Of a DNA stretch of 64,000 nt, positions 33,001 through 43,679 are shown piece after piece (position 1 is the stretch's first letter; each line of letters opens with the position of its first letter). The translations under genes and the position numbers were made by a program. Under the pieces are notes generated by a model. It had not been told where the DNA came from and did not search any database. It was given only the letters and a program-made list of their open reading frames with translations. Location of the stretch: NCBI GenBank assembly GCA_903813345.2, contig CAIIXF020000005.1, positions 12,403,375 through 12,467,374 on the forward strand. The letters are read 5' to 3'. The DNA comes from Owenia fusiformis (taxonomy: Eukaryota > Annelida > Polychaeta > Sabellida > Oweniidae).

Positions 33001-34440
33001 CATAACTCATACGTTAAATTTGGCGAATTTTTATTTTGACCTACTTTTGGACACGCCATAACTTTGGAACCGGAAGTCGGATCGAAATTTGATTTGCAGA
33101 TTCGGATTCCTGAGAAAATTCTACTCTTAATTCATAACTCATATGTAAAATTTGGAGAATTTTTTATTTTGACCTACTTTTCGGACACCATATCTCAAAA
33201 GTGGGTCAAAATACTCTTTGACGGCAAAAGGCTTACACTATTAGCCCACTCTTTGCTACCTGTATACAAAATTTTGAAGTAAATCCTAAAAGTGTAGTGC
33301 CAGAATCGCAAAAATAAGGAAAAACTATGAATTTGACCTAGATTTTGACCTAGGCATTTTGGTGTCCAAATATTGAAACTAGGTAGCTTTTGAGGTCCCC
33401 TTCTTTTATAGGAATTCATTATCTTAAGCTGTACTCAATCTATATCTCGTATTTTACACTTCATAAAAATCTTTTTTCCTTGACTTTCTATCAGGATATC
33501 AACAGATCGATTTTTCTCAAAATTTTCAAAACGCCATAACTTTCGAACCGGATGTCGGATCGGAATCTGGTTTGCAGATTCAGATTCCTGAGAAAATTCT
33601 ACACTTATTTCATAGCTCATATGTTAAATTTGGTTAACTTTTTAGTTTGACCTACATTTCGGACACCATATCTCAAAAGTGGGTCAAAATACTTTCTGAC
33701 GGCAAAAGGCTATCACTATAAGCACACTCTTTGCTACCTGTATACAAAATTTTGAAGCAAATTATTTAAGTGTAGTGTCAGAATCGTAAAAATAAGAAAA
33801 TGCTATAAATTTGACCTAGATTTTGACCTAGGCATTTTGCTGTCCAAATTTTAAAGCTAGATAGCCTTCGAGGTCCCCTTCTTTTATAGGCTTTCATTAT
33901 GTTAAGCTGTACTCAGTCTATATCTCGTATTTTACACTTCAAAGAAGTCTTTTTCCCCATTGACTTAACATGGGGCACCAAATTTAGCGATTTTGAGATT
34001 TCAAAATGCTATAACTTCTGAACCGGTAGTCGGATCGAAATTTTGTTTGCAGATTCGGATTCCTGAGATAATTCTACACTTATTTGATAATTCACACGTT
34101 GAATTTGGAGAACTTTTTATGTTCTGACCTACTTTTCGGACGTCATTTCTCAAAATCGGTAAAAGTAATCAAAAAACGATTTGCCTTACGGAATTAGCTT
34201 TTTTTCTAAGGAACATGATGAAAAAAACCCGGAGCAAAAATACCGAAGGACGACTGAGAAAACTTGTAAAATAGTGAAAACCCACGATTTGACCTAGTTC
34301 TTGACCTTTGACCTAGATAAACATTTGACCTAATTTCCCAGAAACTAGGTTTCATTACCTAGTTGACTATGTTAGCAGATCTAAGTAAGTCCTTTTAGTT
34401 GCTGAGAAAAAGTGTTCGGAAAGAAAGAAAGAAAGAAAGA
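30069..34440. mobile_element. Head-to-tail set of satellite-cored, rolling-circle-like elements
   Basis: AAGACTCCAGATT occurs at 30069, 30404 and 32238 as an apparent left end. The conserved right block (CCAGGATCAAAAATATTGAA, GACGACCGAGATAATGGG, TTGACCTTTGACCTAG, TTCTAGTTGGCGAGAAAT, a GAAGAAGAAGAA run) occurs at 30150-30370, 31985-32215 and, diverged, 34215-34440. At the first two junctions the block ends in a hairpin AAATTGAAC-(2-3 nt)-GTTCAATTT immediately before the next left end. Cores are repeated about 480-bp units (CAAAACGCCATAACTT, TTGCAGATTCGGATTCCTGA, AAAAGTGGGTCAAAATACTT). A terminal hairpin and head-to-tail joining suit Helitron/Helentron-type replication; that assignment is inference. 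Confidence 0.6.
32247..32463. repeat. Minisatellite of GTAGCTGAGTAA units
   Basis: About eighteen copies of a 12-bp unit GAGTAAGTAGCT/GAGTAGGTAGCT, decaying at both ends. It lies just inside the left end of the third copy of the satellite-cored element; a shorter version is at 30100-30150 in the first copy. Confidence 0.85.
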
Positions 34441-34560
34441 AAGAAAGAATAATAGGAAAACTGGCAAAAGCAATAGACTCCAGATTTTCATCTGGAGTCT
34501 AATAATAAAGAAAACTGGCAAAAGCAATAGACTCCAGATTTTCATCTGGAGTCTAATAAA
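34412..34560. repeat. GAAA microsatellite followed by a duplicated 61-bp unit with the hairpin AGACTCCAGAT...ATCTGGAGTCT
   Basis: AAAGAAAGAAAGAAAG at 34420-34447, then two copies of a unit containing AAAACTGGCAAAAGCAAT and an 11-bp perfect stem AGACTCCAGAT / ATCTGGAGTCT with loop TTTC. The stem is the complement of the left-end sequence of the preceding elements, so it is a candidate subterminal or terminal hairpin of the family. Confidence 0.7.
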
Positions 34561-34762
34561 GTCATATTTGGAAAAAATCAATGGGAGGTGTACTTAATAC
34601 CATTTCTATATAAAGGTAGATGTTCCTTTATTCTAGCATAAAAGCTTACAATAAACCTCTTGCTGAGCTATGCAAATAACACAAAAAATAGGTAAAGCAT
34701 CTATGTATGCCGATGCTAATCAGGATCATGGTCTATTTCATATTTGCTTACATAATTAGACT

Positions 34763-34924
34763 GCCATACATATTCATAACGAGTATGCCATACATACCCA
34801 AAACGAGTATGCCATGCATACTCAAAATGAGTATGCCATACATACCCATAATGAGTATGCCATACATACTCATAATGAGTATGCCATACATAGTCATAAT
34901 GAGTATGCCATACATACTCATAAA
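34763..34924. repeat. 24-bp minisatellite made of near-perfect palindromes
   Basis: About seven units of CATACATACTCATAATGAGT + ATGC. Within each unit CATACTCAT-A-ATGAGTATG is a mirror hairpin with one central base. Frames on both strands stay open (SMPYIPIM, YGILIM), a by-product of the 24-bp period, not a gene. Confidence 0.85.
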
Positions 34925-35044
34925 AAGCACAATTTTCATTTTTAAACTTCAAATATTACATGTGTATAATGCCACATTCAAGTGTTTTAATGAGAATGAA
35001 AACATAATATTTTTTAATATATTGTATTCAGTTAGAATGTGAAG

Positions 35045-35120
35045 TTTTACTTTAAATTCTTAATTGATTGCATGATTTATTGATTGCATGATTGATTGAT
35101 TGTATGATTGATTGAATGAG
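35045..35120. repeat. TTGATTGCATGA-type microsatellite
   Basis: Imperfect repeats of TTGATTGCATGATTGATTG over about 75 bp in AT-rich DNA. Confidence 0.6.
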
Positions 35121-36189
35121 ATAAATCATTCAAATGTTCAGCTTTATTCTGTATATTAAGTGTATAACAAAACTGCTATGAAAAGGTTACTGATTGATTA
35201 CGAAATGTTTTATACAAAGTTTTAAATACTTATTGAAGTAACATAACTAATTTATATACATATTGTTAGAATGTATTTTTCAAATGATCATTTAATATAT
35301 ATATATAATATACAGTACACAATACTGCATGTTAAGTTATGATATACCGTAATCAGAACCAGAATATTGTGAATAAAATGTTATATCACAGAATGTAAAA
35401 TAAAATCTCATTTTTGTGTTATGTTTTTTTTTTATTATACACCATATATATAAACCATCAGATTACAGATATTACAAGGCATTTGTGTGAAAAAATGTAA
35501 AAACTTAACCAAGCCCTATAATTCATTGCAATATAAGTAACCAATATTGCCTCTAAACTGAAGACGCTACCACAGTATGCGATGCCGATAGTTATCACTG
35601 TGAATTATAACTCAATCTGACCATGCTCTTAGGCTCTTAATATATTAGTTATTATCCCAAACTTGGATGTGTTTGAGGTGCATAAATCAGGTTTGTAAAG
35701 AATTGTATTTTATCAGTGGGGAGCTAAGTCATGCTGGTAATTTTTGTACCGTGTGCATGATTTCTGTGAACAGCAATGGTGACAAACGCAGACCTCGGAG
35801 CAGATACATGTATATTAACCCAAGGATATTCCCTATAACCTCATATAGGATATATCTATCCCCAACATAGAGGCCTAGAATCACAATAAGGGGAACCATC
35901 AAATATAGAACTTAGTGGGCCCTAAACTAATGTTAACCTTTGACCAAATTTTGTCTCCCATGATTCAGAATATTTTTTGACAAACTCAATTCCAATTGTT
36001 CCTCTTCAATATTCAAGCCTTAAAAAAGTTACTTCCACTAGGGTATAAGTCCATTACCATGAACAGATCAAAGAATATCCCATGTTTTGAGTACCTTCAC
36101 CAAGTAAAGGGATCTAACTGTTTTACCTCCAACCTGAATATTTTATGGAACAACCTTCTCTAATAAAATTGTGTTTTGTACGATCCAGA
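35121..36189. other. No recognisable gene
   Basis: Very AT-rich to about 35,500, then ordinary composition. A 67-codon open frame at 35,667-35,870 (+) contains CLRCI and CTVCMI but has no known motif or splice context and is not called. Confidence 0.45.
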
Positions 36190-37647
36190 CACAAATCAGC
36201 TTTTGACTGCGTCCCACATAGACTGTTACTTCTAAAAGCAAAATCATATGGTTTACATGGCCAAGTTCTAAAAATGCTGAATTCTTACCTTATTGAACGC
36301 AAAGTCAGAGTCACAATTACAGGTACTTCCTCTAATTTATCCGAGTCAAATGCTATAAAAAGTGGGGTTCCACAGGGGTCAATATTAGGCCCCTTGCTTT
36401 TTCTAATATTCATTAATGATCTCCCAGATGACCTTGAAACAGACTGTTTTATCTATGCTGATGACACATCCATTTATTTCCCATTTAGCACTCAAAACCC
36501 AACAGAAATTGATGAAATAGTAAACAGATCTATAAGAAAAATCATATCCTGGTCAGAAAAATGGAAACTTAGCTTTAAACCAGAAAAAACAAAAGAAATT
36601 ATATTCCACAAGTCAAAAATTCAACTGAATCAGATCAGTGACACAGTCATGAATGACATTCCCATTAACCGTGTAACTTCACACAAGCATTTAGGATATA
36701 TATTTGATGAGCACCTTACAAATGAAGCACACATCTTGTCAATTAGAGATAAAGTTAATCAAATGCTCAACCCACATAAGACTCTCCAACGGAAACTCTC
36801 ATCAAAAACATTGGAAACTATTTTTGTATCCTTTATTAGGCCTCACTTTGAATACGGGGCTATACTTTATAACTCTTCCAATAAATATTTGCTCAATATC
36901 CTGAATAAATGCCTCTATCAAGCAGCACTTATCTGTAGCGGCTGTATTCATGGAAGCAGCACAGAAAAAGTCATTGAAACACTTGCTTGGACCCCTCTTG
37001 AAACTAGGAGGGATATGCAAATCTTGAGATTTATGTATCGTGTTAAGCACAATTTATGTCCAAATTATATAACTGAAATTTTTGAACCCCTAAAAAGTCA
37101 TAATCAAAGATCATTGAGATATAATCTAGACTTCAAACTACCTATAAAATGTTCAGCTAAACTGAAAAACTCACCAGTTTTCAATGGTGCATCTATGTGG
37201 AACAAAGCCCCTCAGTATCTTAAAGATAGCCAAAGCCTCTCCAGCTTCAAAAATTGTCAAAAGAAACTGATTCAAAAATTAAAACCTAATTTTGACACTA
37301 TAACTAGCTTAAAGCTAAATAGGAAATTAGAAATTTTAATGAACAGATTCAGAGTAGATTTGATTTTTAAAGCACAACTATATGCACACAATTTTACAAC
37401 ATTAAACACTCCAAACTGCACATGTGGATTACCTGAGACCCCAAAACATGTTTTCTTCAGATGCCCTCAAAATACTGCAATCAGAACAATGCTTTTCAAT
37501 AAGTTATCAAGATATAAACCGCAAACTATCAAAAACGAAAACCAAATAATGCATTTCTTGAAATATGGAAGTAACGACCTCTCACCCTTACAAAAGAAGG
37601 AACACTTTATAAACGTGGCAAGCTTTATTCAAGACCATATAAAATAA
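36145..37647 (+). CDS. Reverse transcriptase, C-terminal two-thirds (non-LTR retrotransposon)
   Basis: 500 codons without a stop, but the first 15-18 residues are probably flanking sequence read through. Motifs: AFDCVPHRLLLLK (20-31), SGVPQGSILGPLLF (73-86) and YADDTSIY (104-111) with the two catalytic aspartates. Then follow thumb-like sequence (GYIFDEHL, IRPHFEYGA) and a C-terminal Cys/His cluster, C-T-C-G-x-x-E-T-x-x-H-x-F-x-x-C. The endonuclease and the N-terminal RT motifs are missing. CR1/L2- or Jockey-clade placement is by general resemblance. The intact remaining frame suggests a young insertion. Confidence 0.88.
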   Translation: MEQPSLIKLCFVRSRHKSAFDCVPHRLLLLKAKSYGLHGQVLKMLNSYLIERKVRVTITGTSSNLSESNAIKSGVPQGSILGPLLFLIFINDLPDDLETDCFIYADDTSIYFPFSTQNPTEIDEIVNRSIRKIISWSEKWKLSFKPEKTKEIIFHKSKIQLNQISDTVMNDIPINRVTSHKHLGYIFDEHLTNEAHILSIRDKVNQMLNPHKTLQRKLSSKTLETIFVSFIRPHFEYGAILYNSSNKYLLNILNKCLYQAALICSGCIHGSSTEKVIETLAWTPLETRRDMQILRFMYRVKHNLCPNYITEIFEPLKSHNQRSLRYNLDFKLPIKCSAKLKNSPVFNGASMWNKAPQYLKDSQSLSSFKNCQKKLIQKLKPNFDTITSLKLNRKLEILMNRFRVDLIFKAQLYAHNFTTLNTPNCTCGLPETPKHVFFRCPQNTAIRTMLFNKLSRYKPQTIKNENQIMHFLKYGSNDLSPLQKKEHFINVASFIQDHIK

Positions 37648-37903
37648 GATCCCTTCCATAGTTTTCACCGCTATGCCCCTCCTTTCTGCCCTCGTTGAAC
37701 CAATGACTTGACACCTCTTCATTCTTATTCTTAGCCAGAATCCCCCAGATAGCCACATTGTACTTAATGTTGTTCATATTTAAATCATGTTAGATATATT
37801 GTTATCTTTAAGCTTGGCCTATAATGCCTTTTTGGCGATTGGCAAGCCATCTGATGTAAAATAAGATTTATGAAATAAATAGATTACCATATAAAAAAAA
37901 AAA
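36190..37903 (+). mobile_element. 5'-truncated non-LTR retrotransposon (CR1/Jockey-like) with poly(A) tail
   Basis: Sequence becomes recognisable at the AFDCVPH motif, contains reverse transcriptase to the stop at 37647, a 3' UTR of about 240 bp, and ends with AAAAAAAAAAA near 37893-37903. 5' truncation plus a poly(A) tail is the normal result of target-primed reverse transcription. No target duplication could be fixed. It lies about 80 bp beyond the stop of the minus-strand GRDP-like gene, in its 3' flank, in convergent orientation. Confidence 0.85.
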
Positions 37904-37985
37904 TCTATTTTGACCAACTAAAGCACAATTTTCCCCTCGAAATTCTGAAAAGGTTGTGAGTACCCAGAGATCAAGGCTAAAGATC

Positions 37986-38833
37986 TTATTGTTGGTACGG
38001 TGGAGGAGGGGAATCTACAGCAGGTTGAGTGCTATTTGCACCAGTATTTTGTGCAGCACCATCTTGAGAACCCTGGATATCTGGGCCTGCTATTGCAGTA
38101 TATGGGGGAGGGGCTTCATTCTCCATTTCATTCCATGCCCTCTGACTCAGCCCAGCACTGGCTCCCCTGGGGGTATATGGAGGAGGAGCATACCCAGAAG
38201 GCTGTGTTGGGGCTGGAGGGGGTACAATATCATTATATGCCCCATAAGGTATGTTTGATGCACCAGTTGAATGTCTCAGGTTTGATGGAACTTGATGCCC
38301 CGCTGCCTGAACTGGTGGACCACCAACAGAGTGTCTTTGCGAAGGATTTGTGATGACGTGTCTACTTCTTGATGGCTGAGAAGGTAATGAATGCACAGTC
38401 CAGGGTATAGCCTCAGAGCCTCTGTTTGCATATTCCGATTGACGCAGATTTGCTGCGAACTCTCCATAATAATCAAACAATTTTCGATACTTGGCTAATG
38501 TTTGAGCTTCCACACCTACATTATCTGGTGTTGCAGTCAAACCACCCATAGAAACCACTATGCTCTTATTCCAGATGTCGCCGCTGATCCTATTGGAAAC
38601 CATGGCTGTTGAGCATTCTGCGTGAGGTCTGAGCTTACACACATTGAACAACGCTCCAATACAAAACACCATAACAATCCTCTCATGCAGATTTTCAGTA
38701 GGTTCCAGTATGATCATTCCAGATTTTAAGTTGAACTTTGTATCCTTCAGCAGCAGGTTTTCATTGGTTGAATGTGATACTTTGATTGAACGTTTTGTCC
38801 TATGGGAAAGCTCATATAGCTCAACCTGCACAC
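37986..38833 (-). CDS. GRDP-like gene, last coding exon with three PPxY motifs
   Basis: 282 residues after the acceptor TATTTTCAG. The first half is globular (VQVELYELSHRTKRSIKV, CIGALFNVCKL). The last about 130 residues are low-complexity P/S/Q/N with YAPPPYTPRG, EAPPPYTAIAG and C-terminal PPPPYQQ. Known: PPxY motifs bind WW domains, e.g. of NEDD4-type ubiquitin ligases. Stop TAA at 37986-37988; the convergent retrotransposon ends about 80 bp further on. Confidence 0.85.
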
Positions 38834-41800
38834 CTGAAAATATAGGGAAAAACACATTTCAGCATATGGCATGTACATAATGTATGTGAGGTCAATGTGT
38901 TGTTGGGTGCTCAGCTTTAAACATTTATTTTAACTATATCTTTGTTTCCAGGACCCTATAGGCAGAGGCAGCAGCCCCCCCCCCACACTCCAATTAAAAT
39001 GCAGATGCTTTCTTTTCTATTTTTTTCTAATATATAATTGTGTATTAAAACCATGTTTACAAATTGTAATTACTACATTGAGGGACACCTATGATGCCAC
39101 TGGCGATTGGGTCCCTCATGTATGATATGTACTTTTAATGATTAATGGCAATAAAATCTCTTGATGAAAAAAAAAAAAAAAAAATTTTAACAATATTTTC
39201 TGGCTTTCTCCATACTAAGCTGTGGTCAAAACATTTTCAAATCAAAATTTCCTGAGTTATATTCCTATTATGCCAACATAAAATCACATGACCAAATGTG
39301 TTGCGCTCTTTCTCTAAGAATTCATTATTCTGTCCCCTGACTTTTCAAGGTCACTTTTTCCTTACCATCGCAACCCTATTTACATAGTAGAAATTGCACT
39401 GTTAAAATCAAGATCTTGTAATTTTCCTCATTTCAAGTATTATTTGCTTTGACAAAGAATACATCATCGTCGATTCCCACACTCAATCACTACATTCTAT
39501 CTATGAGGATAGGCCCGAAGCTTGATAAGGCAAGTTGCAGAGATTATGGAAGTGAAGAGACATTGGTCATTTGGCCAAACGTATTCAATCAAACCTAGTA
39601 TTAAGGTAGCTCCGCACAATGTGAATTTTTATGCAATTTCATGATTATTTTCATGAAGATATTTATATGTACTGTGGTAAGAATATATAGTTCACAATTA
39701 AAATATTCATTAAAATAGTGAACTGACATTTTCTTCAATTTGTGCGAAACTACCTTCAGAAGTTGTTCTAAACCAACCTCCTTTCCAGCACGCATTAACG
39801 ATTGCCCAGTCGGGTTGTCCTTGTCCATGTATCAACATAGACCTCTCACCACCATCGTAATCCAGTGTGATGCAACTCCCACCAACCTGTAACATGTATA
39901 GCATCCATATATTCATATGGACTATATGGATGGACATCTCCATACATCCATGCACAATTTCTAAAAGATAACAGGTAGAGCCTACTTAGCGCTAGTGTCA
40001 TATCTCTTGAGAATATGAAACAATGATATTAAGAGTAAAAAAATCAAGTATCATTTTATAAGAAACTATTGGATCATATGTCAACAGGTATCTTTAACCA
40101 TGTAATTGATAATATTATTTCAAAATTAAATACTTGATATATTTTGTAAATATGTTTGATTTATTTTTGTAAATAAATGTTTTAATAAAAAATAAATAAA
40201 TAGTAAAGAACAGAAGAAACCCCCCTAAAGCATTTGAATCACATTTAAGTAGGGTGAGTAAAGAATCAACATTTTCTACAGCCTACATGCTGATTTCAAG
40301 CATAAATAAGTCCAAAATTCAACCCACTAAGAACTGATGATAAGTACATGATGAACTTACCTGTTTAGAGGATGGCAATACACCTGGTCCTACAAGTTGA
40401 CCTATAGCCATCACTTGACCAAACCTGATGAGCATAACAACCAGCACCTTGAGACGCACAGATATGATCACCTGCACAGCAAACAGCTCCTCACCGTTGC
40501 AGCTATTCACTAGCCTGGAAACAAACATGAAGAGGAACACAAAGATGAAGATTTACAATAGGCCATTGCATAAATTATGGAACCCAACCAAGGGCTTGCT
40601 TGGGGGTAAATTATAGGGCACAATCTCTCTGTTTGATGACAAACTAGAGATAACTGAGCGCAGTGAAGTAAATAATGACAATTTTAGCAAAAATTGTGAT
40701 GCTGCATTAATTCTGATGTAACATGAAGCAGAAACTATAAATGATTGAGTCAATCACTAAAATAGTGGAGGATAATCTAACTTATTGTTAATCACATTCT
40801 GGACTATGATGAAGCACATTCTGATGGGAGATAAAGCACAATCTAATAAATACATAGACAAATATACTGTGTGGCCTAGTATTAAAGAACAACAAAGTTA
40901 CCTGTGTGTAGCGACTTGATAAAAGTGATGTTCACTAGGATCTCCTGTTCTTGAAATTACACCTTTAGGAAGTGTCATAAGAAATTCCTCCGTGCAGTCC
41001 CCGAAAGGCCCATTGTACACTTGTAGTTCTATGGGTGAAAGGACTGGAGATACAGCCAACTCCATTATCAATTTACATGTGGATTTCACATCTGGCATCT
41101 CAATATCACATTCGTTTGTTGTGAAGCTCACATTCTGCATTGTCTGGCTTGCTTTTATAATGCTCTGTATATTGATAATACATGAAGCAAGTTCTTGATG
41201 GAGCCAAGATCTGCTTGTACGCAGCAAAAACTTCAGGGTATCATGACCAGGGCGTGCAGCGTGGGCTTCATATTCTACACAGTTGTTTGGCTCCGCCCAC
41301 TCTATGGTTGGATGTGGATTGTCTTTTGAGGTTCTGGCGTGTAATTTCAGAATTGTTTTGCCATTTGTTGACGGGTATTGAAGTTTCATTGTAAGGGATT
41401 CTATTGAGGGAAGCTCTAGCATGTGTACATATCTGATTCGCACTCTACATGTTTTTCTCGACATGTGCCAAAGATCTATTTCATTGCAGCTAGGGATTGT
41501 GCCTCCAATACCTGTCGTATTACGTTTTGCTGCTCCATTTCTATTGTGTTTTTCACTGAGGTAGTCCCTCCATAGTTCAATGGTAAGAATGTTGGATTGA
41601 TTTAATGCCATACTAATCTTATAAGGTAGCCCTCTACCAAGAACCTGAAGAAAATATTGCTGGTAACTATGGGGACATTGCATGTGACTATGCCAAATAA
41701 GGCATATATCCAAATATGGTATAATATTTTGGAAATTTTCAGCATGTGTTTTCACCAGGTGAATGTGTTTTTTATATCTGTCAATAGAATCCTTAATGTA

Positions 41801-42358
41801 TTTGTCATCCGTGAAGTGTGAGAGTGAAATTTGATATATGAATGCAAAATAATTTGTAACATCCTTCATGACCCTGTCAATGTCCATGAATTTAGTTTCA
41901 GTTGTGCTGGTTGCGCTAGTTGTGCTAGATTTTGCGTCTTCTTTTGGTTGTGCCAGCACATCAAAACACTCACCAGGATAAGTCTCATCCCACAATTGTT
42001 TTGTTTCATTATAGCTCTGATCCTTTTCCTCTTCGTTTCCAAACAGCAAATGATGATTTATCAGGTTGCCATAGCAACCAATTAAATCTTCTTGATATTT
42101 TAGAGGACGTAGTAAATGAACTTGCCATATGAGTTCTATATCTAAGGGGGCAGTCAATTTCACATTTTCCTGAAATGTATTGGCAAATGGTAACCATAGC
42201 AACTCATATCTTCTTATTGCATCTTTGATTATGTCACTGGTAAATTTGAAGCAGTTTTTATGAATCAGTTTTGTAGAGAAGACATATTGTTTTGCTGTTT
42301 GAAAAATATCAAATCCAAAATCAGGAACTTCTGCTCTGTGTGGCACATCTGCGGCCAT
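37986..42358 (-). CDS. GRDP/DUF1399-like protein with proline-rich PPxY tail (four coding exons)
   Basis: Coding exons in transcript order: 42358-40902, 40514-40361, 39886-39754, 38833-37986. All borders are AG/GT and phases join cleanly (R-LVNSC, Q-VGGSC, E-G-VQVEL), giving about 865 residues. The start MAADVPHR follows an acceptor at 42382, so a 5' non-coding exon lies upstream. The N-terminal part has two GRDP-type repeats, each with a RYE/RYKKH helix and a D-I-x-L-I-W-x-x-H signature (IELIWQVHLLRP, ICLIWHSHMQCPHSY). The middle is beta-rich. The tail is P/Q/S-rich with three PPPY motifs. Members of the family are known in plants (GRDP1/2) and many animals. The biochemical role is uncertain; no signal peptide or membrane helix is seen. 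Confidence 0.88.
38985..39186 (+). mobile_element. 3' end of a second non-LTR retrotransposon (poly(A)-tailed fragment)
   Basis: About 200 bp ending AATAAAATCTCTTGATG plus a run of some eighteen As (39167-39184). The words GATGCCACTGGCGATTGGGT and TGTATGATATGT resemble 3' UTR layout of the element at 36.2-37.9 kb (GGCGATTGGCAAGCC). It lies in the last intron of the GRDP-like gene on the opposite strand. No coding part remains. Confidence 0.6.
39754..39886 (-). CDS. GRDP-like gene, third coding exon
   Basis: 133 bp between TGTTACAG and GTAGTTTC. Encodes VGGSCITLDYDGGERSMLIH and PDWAIVNACWKGGWFRTT. Phase 0 in, phase 1 out. Confidence 0.8.
40361..40514 (-). CDS. GRDP-like gene, second coding exon
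   Basis: 154 bp between TTTCCAG and GTAAGTTC. Encodes LVNSCNGEELFAVQVIIS, then VMLIRFGQVMAIGQLVG and PSSKQ. Phase 2 in, phase 0 out, matching its neighbours. Confidence 0.8.
40902..42358 (-). CDS. GRDP-like gene, first coding exon (two DUF1399-type repeats)
   Basis: 485 codons. Repeat 1 about residues 15-115 (AIRRYELLWLPFA, DIELIWQVHLL); a Ser/Thr linker (SSTTSATSTTETK) at about 143-155; repeat 2 about 160-270 (SIDRYKKHIHLVK, DICLIWHSHMQ). Then a 200-residue region with beta-strand pattern containing NPHPTIEWAEP. Donor AG|GTAACT at 40902/40901. Confidence 0.85.
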
Positions 42359-42381
42359 TTTGTTTTATTCAACAGTGTAGC

Positions 42382-42857
42382 CTGCAAAGCAAGAGATTAA
42401 AATTACATACTCACAGAGTTAATATCCATTAAAGTTGTTCAAAATATATTTTGACACCCTACAGTGATCTGCCCTACTCAATGAATATATGAGACCAATC
42501 ACATGTACAATGCTATTGAAGTTAAAAAGTAGCTTCAAACTTTAATTAAAATAGGCAAATAAATAGAGGTGACTCCAAAAGCATTAAAGTTGTCAAAATA
42601 AAATCCACAAACCAAATCACAATACTGACTACATCACTACATGCATATGGCACTGAATCAAAATCGCATCCATCACACCCCCCCCCCCTGGCTACGACTA
42701 TGATTGCATACTACTTGATTTATATCCAGCCCAATTGTACAAATCATCATCAGAATTCAATGAGTTATAGCTTTTTTATCTCCAATTCTGATTCATAGTC
42801 CAACTTACTCTTGCCTTAGTCTTGCTGTCTTGTAGTACACAAAAGTTCATTTATTTA
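42382..42857. other. 5' intron of the GRDP-like gene; no coding sequence seen
   Basis: Lies upstream of the acceptor CTTTGCAG (minus) used by the first coding exon. Contains a CCCCCCCCCCTGGCTACGAC word (about 42680-42700) also found in the 48.3-49.1 kb element, so a repeat fragment is present. Confidence 0.5.
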
Positions 42858-43010
42858 CTACCAATTTGACAATAAAGGCTCATTTTTAACTCCACTAATT
42901 TGGCATGCATTTAAAGGCTCATTTTTGACTCCACCAATTTGACATGTAATTAAAGGCCCATTTTAACTGAACCAATTTGACATACATAAAAAGGCTCATT
43001 TTAAATGTTA
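42858..43010. repeat. About 47-bp minisatellite, 3.5 copies
   Basis: Units contain ACCAATTTGACA, ATTAAAGGCTCATTTTT and AACTCCA. Moderately diverged. In the 5' flank or first intron of the GRDP-like gene. Confidence 0.7.
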
Positions 43011-43679
43011 ATGGATAAGACTGACTTATGTTATTCAGCAGTTCCTTGTACAGAATTTTTAATAGGTTAATTGTTTTATTTGCATAATAAATTATATATA
43101 TACTCATACATGATTGTGGAGGCCCAAGGCTTTCAAATTACTGCCCCCCCCCCCTCCCCTCATCTGCCAGCCACCAGGTTTAGTCCATAGTTCTGTTTAT
43201 GAATGTTAGTGCAGTATTTTATATATTTCTTACCTTTTTCTGGTTTATATTGCATAAATGTTGCTATAGGTTGAATCCCCTGTTTTACTAAACTACATAA
43301 CGTACTTCTACCTTCACAACATAAGCCTAACACAGATGTTCATGATAAGAAGATAGACTGAATACAGAATAAATATACATTTGACATATTTGACTCTAAA
43401 GGTCAAGTAACTCTAAATAAACTATAATGGATTAATTTAAATTATGGTTTCTAGTCTTAGTGTTGAAAATGCAAGTAAAGGGCAATGCAAAAAACACACA
43501 TAAATTGATATATTTAAAGATCTAATAGCAAAGGTTTTGCAAAAATAAATCAATGCAGTGTAAAACAAATGTATGTATAATGAAGAAAAAAATATTTAAT
43601 GAAAAAAATAGATATGTGTTTGTAATATTGGTATTAACTTAAGATTAAAAAGTGTCACTATCTCTTTCATTTTTCAACA

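Noticed and set aside
34707-35042. 111-residue open frame with SMPYIPIM repeats, and mirror frames on the other strand
   Set aside because: The period of the minisatellite is 24 bp, a multiple of three, so several frames stay open on both strands. No protein signal outside the repeat.
37956-38353. Plus-strand frames opposite the last exon of the GRDP-like gene
   Set aside because: Antisense shadows of the proline-rich tail; the minus-strand reading joins its neighbours in phase and has PPxY motifs.
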